Assembly: GCA_002329545.1 (NCBI GenBank)
Contig: DCTJ01000043.1
Location: 2,954-14,473 of the forward strand
DNA length: 11,520 bases
Direction of reading: 5' to 3'
Source: Candidatus Omnitrophica bacterium UBA1443
GTDB lineage: Bacteria > Omnitrophota > Omnitrophia > Omnitrophales > Aquincolibacteriaceae
In this document: positions 1-4,666 of the stretch, in pieces
How the letters are laid out: each line of letters begins with the position of its first letter
Position numbering within the stretch: the first letter of the stretch is position 1
Notes under the pieces: model-generated
The model's database searches: none
What the model was told of the DNA's origin: nothing
Seen by the model: only the letters and a program-made list of their open reading frames with translations
Program-made: the position numbers and the translations under genes

Positions 1-1
1 G

Positions 2-583
2 CTTCTGCGTTTTTATGATCCTTCCGGAGGGGCGATCAAAATTAACGGAAAAGACATCCGGGAACTAAGCCTTAAATCACTGCGGGACATGATCGGGATC
101 GTGTCGCAGGAGACGGTGCTTTTCAACTGCTCGGTTCGGGACAACATCGCTTATGGACGGCCGAATGCCGGGCTTGAAGACGTTAAGCGGGCGGCGGCCA
201 TCGCTTACGCCGATCATTTTATCGAAAATCTTCCCAACGGTTATGACACCCAGCTTGGCGAGCGGGGGCTCAAGCTCTCCGGAGGAGAACGCCAGAGGCT
301 TGCGATTGCCCGTGCCCTGATCAAAGATCCTCCGATCCTGATTCTTGATGAAGCGACCTCCCATCTTGATACACAAAGCGAAAAAGAGGTGCAAGGAGCC
401 CTTGAAAACCTCATGAAAGAGCGAACGGTATTTGTGATCGCCCACCGTCTGTCCACCGTCCAGAAGGCCGATCGAATTCTTGTGATGGAAAAAGGCAAGA
501 TTGTCCAGCAGGGAACCAACGAATTTCTGCTTCGTCTTGGGGGAGCGTACAAGAAACTTTATGATTTGCAATTCAACCTTTGA
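2..583 (+). CDS. ABC exporter, ATP-binding domain (3' part only)
   Basis: This is the C-terminal part of an ABC transporter ATPase; the gene begins before the window and is open in frame from base 2 (193 visible residues). In fragment numbering, the start reads LLRFYDPSGG, the stretch that follows Walker A in exporters. The Q-loop Gln is residue 36 (VSQ), the signature LSGGE is 92-96, Walker B ILILDEA is 112-118 with catalytic Glu 118 after Asp 117, and the switch His is about 148 (IAHRLS). The wording RFYDPSGG, NIAYGRP and IAHRLSTV is typical of fused permease-ATPase half exporters of the MsbA/lipid A and multidrug type, so the missing 5' part probably encodes six membrane helices. The ATG at 89 lies inside the domain and is not the start. 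Substrate cannot be told from this fragment. Stop TGA at 581-583; no terminator is seen before the next gene, 55 bases on. Confidence 0.93.
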   Translation, partial: LLRFYDPSGGAIKINGKDIRELSLKSLRDMIGIVSQETVLFNCSVRDNIAYGRPNAGLEDVKRAAAIAYADHFIENLPNGYDTQLGERGLKLSGGERQRLAIARALIKDPPILILDEATSHLDTQSEKEVQGALENLMKERTVFVIAHRLSTVQKADRILVMEKGKIVQQGTNEFLLRLGGAYKKLYDLQFNL

Positions 584-638
584 TCCCGGACGTTGTGATC
601 CTCCGCAATTTGCCGTCAAGTTTTGTCTAAAGTGATTT

Positions 639-1262
639 ATGAAAAAAATCTCCAGAAAAAAGCAAACTAAAAGTCTTAAAAGCGTTCCTCTTGAGAAAAA
701 GGATCGTTTCTCTGATCTCCTTGAGCTCATGACTCAGCTGGGCGCTCGCTTTGAATCCCTGGAAAAGAAAGTAGAAATGGTATTGTCAAAAGGCCAGGCG
801 TTCTTGTCCCGGGGCGTGGTCGCACCGGAAAATCATCACCCCGTATCTTCCGGTGTTCGTCCTGACAAGCCATCGGATGAGCCGCCTTCGGTTGGCGGGC
901 CTGTTCCGGTGAAGCAGGCGAACGCCTCAGGTAGGCGGAAAAATCTTTTTCAGGCGGTCTGCGCGGATTGTCGAAAAACTTGTGAAGTCCCTTTCAAGCC
1001 TACGGGGGAAAGACCCGTGTATTGTAACGAATGTTTCAGAGCTCGTAAGTTTTTCGGGAGATCTGACAAGTCGACGGCGGGAAACGGAGCCCCGGCGAAT
1101 TGTCCGCAAGAGGTTCAGCGTCGAGTAACAGTGATAAAAAAAGGGGCTGGGAAGCTGACGATCTCGGATATTGTTCCCGTCCAGGAGAAGGCGCAGAAAT
1201 CCGTTGCCAGACACCGACGCCCGGCAAAAACTCATACCAAGACAAGGGGGAAAAATGTTTGA
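639..1262 (+). CDS. CxxC-x17-CxxC zinc-ribbon domain protein
   Basis: A 207-residue basic protein. Residues 24-50 form a short predicted coiled-coil-like helix (LLELMTQLGARFESLEKKVE). Residues about 60-100 are Pro/Gly-rich and look disordered. Residues 102-135 hold the zinc ribbon: Cys108, Cys111, Cys129 and Cys132, with exactly 17 residues between the pairs, followed by a Phe-Arg stretch. The phrasing around VPFKPTGERPVYC matches the small CxxC-x17-CxxC zinc-ribbon domain found in many uncultivated bacterial phyla (established family, function unknown). The tail (about 160-207) is Lys/Arg-rich and may bind nucleic acid; that is inference. There is no signal peptide or membrane segment, so it should be cytoplasmic. 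The Shine-Dalgarno is poor (AAAGTGA before the ATG). Its last eight bases overlap the start of the next gene, which suggests translational coupling. It may be co-transcribed with the ABC gene before it. Confidence 0.82.
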   Translation: MKKISRKKQTKSLKSVPLEKKDRFSDLLELMTQLGARFESLEKKVEMVLSKGQAFLSRGVVAPENHHPVSSGVRPDKPSDEPPSVGGPVPVKQANASGRRKNLFQAVCADCRKTCEVPFKPTGERPVYCNECFRARKFFGRSDKSTAGNGAPANCPQEVQRRVTVIKKGAGKLTISDIVPVQEKAQKSVARHRRPAKTHTKTRGKNV

Positions 1263-1416
1263 TTTGAACAAGTTGGGAGATATGGCCAAGATTGCCGGAG
1301 AGGCAAAGAGCATGCAGGAGAAGCAGGAGAGAATGGCGAGAGAACAGCTTGAGACGCTCAAAAAAATATCCGGCCAACTGGAAACAGTTATCTCTTTACT
1401 GAAAGAGAAAAAATAA
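1255..1416 (+). CDS. 53-residue coiled-coil mini-protein, YbaB-like N-terminus
   Basis: A short gene reading MFDLNKLGDMAKIAGEAKSM at its start. The open frame extends upstream to an ATG at 1171, but the ATG at 1255 is chosen. It has a purine-rich Shine-Dalgarno (AAGGGGGAAAA) and overlaps the preceding stop by eight bases, a usual coupling arrangement, while the longer reading would lie inside the zinc-ribbon gene. The peptide is nearly all helix, rich in Lys, Glu, Gln and Met, and probably forms a coiled coil. Its opening pattern (MF, KLGDMAK, QEKQERM) resembles the first helix of the nucleoid-associated protein YbaB/EbfC, which is about twice as long. The beta-sheet part of that family is missing, so this is either a distant short relative or a chance helical likeness. 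It is followed by a strong terminator. A true gene is likely; its function is unknown. Confidence 0.7.
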   Translation: MFDLNKLGDMAKIAGEAKSMQEKQERMAREQLETLKKISGQLETVISLLKEKK

Positions 1417-1448
1417 GTTTCTTTAAACGGGTAACAGGACAAAAAAAC

Positions 1449-1485
1449 AACCGGCGCTCAAGAAGGGCACCGGTTATTTTTTTTT
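1449..1485. terminator. Bidirectional intrinsic terminator between convergent genes
   Basis: An 11-base left arm (1449-1459) and right arm (1465-1475) pair with one mismatch and one G-T pair around a five-base loop. The + strand continues with a run of nine T (1477-1485). On the - strand the same hairpin is followed by TTG and seven T (from 1441-1447). It sits 32 bases after the mini-protein stop and 12 bases after the stop of the - strand exported protein, so it can end both transcripts. Confidence 0.88.
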
Positions 1486-1497
1486 AAACGGATTGAA

Positions 1498-1923
1498 TTA
1501 AAACTGAAACAGTTTGATTTTAGCGGCGTCTCCGGAACCTTTTTCGGCCTCCTCAATGGTGTAACTGTCGTCTTTGGCCAGCCCCAAAGATGCGACTTTT
1601 TTCACGCCGCGGATTGTATTGTCGACAACTTTTTCGCCGGCCTGCTGGGTGCCGTCCAGCGTTCCGATGACGGGCGTTTTTGAGACGGCCCCCTGGGTGG
1701 TGTCTTTAGTGACATCTCTGACATTGTCGTACGTAATTTCCTTGATTCCCGAACCGATGGTCTTGAGAGGAGTCCGTTTCTCCGGCGCACGGGCTTCTTG
1801 AGTGAACTGTTTTTGAGTTTTTTCCTGGGCGCGGGCGTCCTCATCATACTGGCCGCTTCTGGCCATGGCGGCATTGAAGAACGCGGTCACTAGAATCAGG
1901 CCTATCAGAGAAATTTTTTTCAT
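1498..1923 (-). CDS. Small exported protein of unknown function
   Basis: A 141-residue protein with a clear Sec signal peptide. It starts MKKISLIGLILVTAFFNAAM, with two Lys, a hydrophobic core, and a likely signal-peptidase I cut after AMA (residues 19-21). The mature part is polar. Residues about 28-50 are charged (QEKTQKQFTQEARAPEKR), and residues about 50-115 are rich in Thr, Val, Asp and Gly with amphipathic repeats (DNVRDVTKDT, DNTIRGVKKVA). No Cys is present, and there is no lipobox. The start is the ATG at 1923-1921: it is preceded by GAGG at a fitting distance and gives the signal peptide, whereas the longer frame up to 2040 would bury the signal peptide. The gene stands alone, convergent with the zinc-ribbon cluster and sharing its terminator. 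I do not recognise the family. A periplasmic or surface role is inferred only from the signal peptide. Confidence 0.78.
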   Translation of the reverse strand: MKKISLIGLILVTAFFNAAMARSGQYDEDARAQEKTQKQFTQEARAPEKRTPLKTIGSGIKEITYDNVRDVTKDTTQGAVSKTPVIGTLDGTQQAGEKVVDNTIRGVKKVASLGLAKDDSYTIEEAEKGSGDAAKIKLFQF

Positions 1924-2095
1924 GGAAATAATCCTCGTTTCACTTTTAATACTTCGTCTGATGTTGATAACCGGATGATCCCCGAGTTTACTGGGGGCGT
2001 AGCTGAAATCCCATACGCGTGTGTATAGGGAAGTATACATGATTCTTGCGCAAAGGAAAAGAACGCACTCAGGATCCGCGCGCCATGTAAACTGT

Positions 2096-2125
2096 TTCCC
2101 ATTTTAGAGAGAATTCGGCTATAAT
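2096..2125 (+). promoter_or_regulatory. Sigma-70-type promoter for the quinone reductase operon
   Basis: There is an exact TATAAT at 2120-2125. The best -35 match is TTCCCA at 2096-2101 (four of six consensus bases), 18 bases upstream. It predicts transcription starting near 2132 and a leader of roughly 105 bases before the ATG at 2240. No other -10 of this quality is seen between the divergent genes. The -35 is weak, so an activator may help. Confidence 0.5.
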
Positions 2126-2176
2126 TACCGCATCCTCAAGGCGACAAGGTCGGTCCGTTCGAGATCCCGGTAAACG

Positions 2177-2200
2177 ATGCTCCGTGAAGGAGTGTTTTTT
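2177..2200 (+). promoter_or_regulatory. Leader hairpin with T run, possible attenuator
   Basis: Bases 2177-2183 (ATGCTCC) pair with 2189-2195 (GGAGTGT) around GTGAA, seven pairs of which two are G-T. The T run 2195-2200 follows directly, giving a small intrinsic-terminator shape inside the untranslated leader of the quinone reductase gene. The CTCC of the left arm could also pair with the real Shine-Dalgarno GGAG at 2227-2230, which allows an alternative fold. The hairpin is weak, so termination may be partial or absent. It does not match a riboswitch class I can recognise. Confidence 0.3.
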
Positions 2201-2239
2201 AAGATGTCCCCGGCAGGCACATGAAAGGAGATTTGGGAA

Positions 2240-2824
2240 ATGAACTGTTTGATTATTTATAGCCATCCGAATCCGGCAAGCTTTAATCATGCCATCAAGG
2301 AAGCTCTCGTTAAAAGCCTTAAAGAAAAGGGGAAGAACGTCCGTACCCGGGATCTTTACGCCATGCGTTTTGATCCGGTACTTAAGGCCGATGATTTCGA
2401 AACTCTTTCGCGGGACAAGACCCCCCGTGACATTGAAATCGAGCAGGAGCACATTCGGTGGGCTGACGTGCTTGTTTTTATCTATCCGATCTGGTGGGCG
2501 GGAATGCCGGCGATTACGCGCGGGTATGTGGACCGTGTCCTCATCAAAGGATTTGCCTATGAGGAAACACCCCAGGGTTCCAAAGGTCTTTTGCAGGCGA
2601 AGAAAGTTTATATCATCAACACGATGGGAGCGCCTCTTTCTGTTTACGAGGAGATGGGGATTTTTAAAGCCATGGATATGATTTATGACCAGCAACTTTT
2701 CGGGTTCTGCGGTTTTAAAGTTCTCGGGCATAAGTACTTTGGTTCCGTCCAGTCGGTTTCTGATGAGGAACGAAAGCAGATGCTCGCGGAAATTGATGGG
2801 ATTGTCGCGGGGTTTGAGGGATAA
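2240..2824 (+). CDS. NAD(P)H:quinone oxidoreductase-like flavoprotein
   Basis: A 194-residue protein of the flavodoxin-fold NAD(P)H dehydrogenase (quinone) family, the group that includes KefF, MdaB and NQO1. Members use FAD or FMN to reduce quinones or other acceptors by two electrons, in the cytoplasm. Seen here: the first beta-strand and phosphate-binding loop (LIIYSHPNPASFN, residues 4-16), the strand and helix RTRDLYAMRFDPVL (35-48), and the family motif WADVLVFIYPIWWAGMPA (74-91), which contributes to the flavin and substrate pocket. The usual C-terminal helix ends at residue 194, so the length is normal. The start ATG has a strong Shine-Dalgarno AAGGAG nine bases upstream. The next gene begins five bases after the stop, so the two are surely co-transcribed. 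Exact substrate is unknown; family assignment is firm. Confidence 0.9.
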   Translation: MNCLIIYSHPNPASFNHAIKEALVKSLKEKGKNVRTRDLYAMRFDPVLKADDFETLSRDKTPRDIEIEQEHIRWADVLVFIYPIWWAGMPAITRGYVDRVLIKGFAYEETPQGSKGLLQAKKVYIINTMGAPLSVYEEMGIFKAMDMIYDQQLFGFCGFKVLGHKYFGSVQSVSDEERKQMLAEIDGIVAGFEG

Positions 2825-2829
2825 AGCGC

Positions 2830-4608
2830 ATGACGCCATCCACGTTCGTAGGGACTTACAGGATCAAGGACAGCAAGGTTATCATTCGTATCAAAAATCA
2901 GATTTGCGACTCTGCTGAAGAACTGCTGGGGAGCAGTCTTTGCTTCGAGATAATCAAGCGGGCGGTCGAGTCTCTTCGCAAACGCGAATCGATACTCCTG
3001 AAGGTTTTCGGGAACCGGGAACTCAACGAAGAAACGCTTAATTTGCTTGTCAGAATATTCCAGTTTCTTGAGAAGATGGAAGCGGAGCATGTCGTCCGTG
3101 TCGTTCCCGGCGCGGAGGATTTTTTCAAAGATCGCAATCTGCTAAACGATTTTGTCGAATATCTTTATAATTTTTGGCGCAGTTATGAGCGGTTTATCGT
3201 TTGCGATTCGGAGGGAGACCAGTTTGACAAACGTCCCTACCGGACTTTTAACCGAACGATAGAAAACTTGACGGAACTTGTCCGTCACACCTACCGTGAG
3301 ATTCAGGAAAATATTACGGGCACCCATCCCCGCATTTATCGGCAGATCGCCGCCGGGGCCGAGATGGCGACCATCGCGACTCCCAAACCTGTTCCTTACC
3401 CCGAAGGTTCTTACGAAAAACTTTTGCCGATCGGAATGATCCGTCAGATCCTTTTTTATCCGCCGCTTGTTCTGAATCCGCCAAACAACAAACGGACGGG
3501 AAAGTTTGAAAGGATCCAGGAAAATCCCATGGACTGGGTTCATCTGAACCGGGAAGAATGGCTCTGTTATCCCGTCAAGGCCGGAGATTTTCTCGCGCAT
3601 GTTTATTTTAGCGAGAAATTTTTCGAGCTGGGCCTTTCCATGGCGAACCTTTTTGAATTGGCGTCGGATGAAGACCTCAAACGGAAGCCGGACGCGGTTT
3701 ACCTGTACGGAGTTGCCGAAGATCAGTTTAAGGCTCGCGACGTATTCCCGACCGTTTTTTATGAGGATGAAAAGAACGGGATGCTGGTGGGGGCGGTCCC
3801 CGCGAAAGATGAGTTTGGTTATTTCGGATATCTTAAAAAAATGATTTTAACGCTTCACAATATCAAAAAGATCCGGTCCGGGAAAATGCCTTTTCACGGC
3901 GCTTTCATGAAGGTTTTTCTGAAAGGTAAAAAGCCCGCGACCCTGCTCCTGATCGGCGATTCGGGAGCCGGAAAATCAGAGACGCTCGAAGCGATGCGCG
4001 GTTTTGGCGCGGAGCTGATCCAGGATGTGATCGTTATCGCTGATGACATGGGATCGTTGGAGATGAAAGAGTCCGGGGACGTGGTAGGATTTGGAACCGA
4101 GACGGGCGCGCTTTCGAGGCTGGATGATTTGAAGCCGGGATTTGCCCTGGGGCAAATTGACAGGGCTATTATCATGAACCCTCATGAGGTGAATGCGCGA
4201 ATCGCGCTACCGATCACGTCGTTTGCCAACATTATTCAGGAGCATGCCGTGGATTTCGTGTTGTACGCGAATAACTACGAAGACATAGATGAGGATCATC
4301 CGGTGATTGAGCGTTTCCAGACGGTTGAAGAAGCTATCAAGGTTTTTCGCGACGGGGCGGTGATGAGCAAGGGAACGACCAAAACGGTGGGGCTTGTGCA
4401 CACGTATTTTTCGAACGTGTTTGGCCCGGTTCAGTGCAAGGCGGAGTATGACGCGATCGCGAAGAAGTTCTTTGAAGCTTTCTTTAAAAAGAATATATTC
4501 GTAGGCCAGATTCGCACGCGGCTTGGGGTGCATGGTTGGGAACGCAAGGGCCCCGAAGAATCCGCGGTAGCGCTTCTTGAATTAATCCGGAACGATCAAC
4601 GATATTGA
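2830..4608 (+). CDS. P-loop protein of the HPr kinase/PEP carboxykinase type
   Basis: A 592-residue cytoplasmic protein. A Walker A-like loop, GDSGAGKS, lies at residues 376-383 and continues with E384 and T385. The form G-x-SG-x-GKSE is that of HPr kinase/phosphorylase, which shares a fold with ATP-type PEP carboxykinase. A metal-binding-like Asp pair follows at 405-406 (IADDMGS). The C-terminal part (about 455-590) contains RIALPITSF, a glycine-poor beta/alpha stretch VGLVHTYFSNVFGP, and RTRLGVHGWERKGPE. The N-terminal about 350 residues (helical at 30-80, then mixed) match no domain I can name. It is much longer than HPr kinase (about 310-330) and near ATP-type PEP carboxykinase length (about 530), but the classical carboxykinase loop (GLSGTGKT) is not present. 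Phosphotransferase or kinase activity is inference. The ATG follows GAGGG and lies five bases after the quinone reductase stop; a GH57 gene follows. Confidence 0.75.
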   Translation: MTPSTFVGTYRIKDSKVIIRIKNQICDSAEELLGSSLCFEIIKRAVESLRKRESILLKVFGNRELNEETLNLLVRIFQFLEKMEAEHVVRVVPGAEDFFKDRNLLNDFVEYLYNFWRSYERFIVCDSEGDQFDKRPYRTFNRTIENLTELVRHTYREIQENITGTHPRIYRQIAAGAEMATIATPKPVPYPEGSYEKLLPIGMIRQILFYPPLVLNPPNNKRTGKFERIQENPMDWVHLNREEWLCYPVKAGDFLAHVYFSEKFFELGLSMANLFELASDEDLKRKPDAVYLYGVAEDQFKARDVFPTVFYEDEKNGMLVGAVPAKDEFGYFGYLKKMILTLHNIKKIRSGKMPFHGAFMKVFLKGKKPATLLLIGDSGAGKSETLEAMRGFGAELIQDVIVIADDMGSLEMKESGDVVGFGTETGALSRLDDLKPGFALGQIDRAIIMNPHEVNARIALPITSFANIIQEHAVDFVLYANNYEDIDEDHPVIERFQTVEEAIKVFRDGAVMSKGTTKTVGLVHTYFSNVFGPVQCKAEYDAIAKKFFEAFFKKNIFVGQIRTRLGVHGWERKGPEESAVALLELIRNDQRY

Positions 4609-4609
4609 A

Positions 4610-4655
4610 CCCTGGGTGCGGTGGTCTGGCTCAGGGGGAAGCTCTTTAGCAGAGC
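4610..4655 (+). promoter_or_regulatory. Two small hairpins before the GH57 gene
   Basis: The 58-base gap between the P-loop gene and the GH57 gene can form two stems: CCCTG at 4610-4614 with CAGGG at 4632-4636, and GCTCT at 4641-4645 with AGAGC at 4651-4655 (loop TTAGC). Neither is followed by a T run, so they are not terminators. The second ends three bases before the AGGAG Shine-Dalgarno (4659-4663) and could affect translation or mRNA processing. Weak stems; low certainty. Confidence 0.25.
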
Positions 4656-4666
4656 GTTAGGAGATT

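Larger units (their letters stand above)
1924..2239. other. Divergent intergenic region with regulatory signals
   Basis: This 316-base stretch separates the - strand exported-protein gene from the + strand quinone reductase gene. I see no convincing gene in it. It holds the + strand promoter and leader listed separately. In the - direction it holds a small hairpin (CCCCAG, loop TAAA, CT-C-GGGG; bases 1980-1996) in the untranslated leader of the exported-protein gene. Around 2012-2040 there is a cluster of TATAC-type elements (ATACGCGTGTGTAT and GTATAC), which may include the - strand promoter, but no -35/-10 pair there is good enough to name. Confidence 0.5.

Noticed and set aside
77..730. 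A 217-codon open frame on the - strand over the ABC ATPase
   Set aside because: Antisense to conserved ABC signature, Walker B and switch motifs.
927..1442. A 171-codon open frame on the - strand over the zinc-ribbon gene and mini-protein
   Set aside because: The + strand reading has an exact CxxC-x17-CxxC motif and coupled starts; the antisense translation has no domain and would begin inside the terminator region.
2126..2239. A known riboswitch such as fluoride or ZTP in the quinone reductase leader
   Set aside because: The conserved core bases I know for those classes are not in place; only a generic hairpin is supported.
2069..2839. A 256-codon open frame on the - strand across the quinone reductase gene
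   Set aside because: It is antisense to an unmistakable flavodoxin-fold gene and overlaps its promoter; no family features are seen in its translation.
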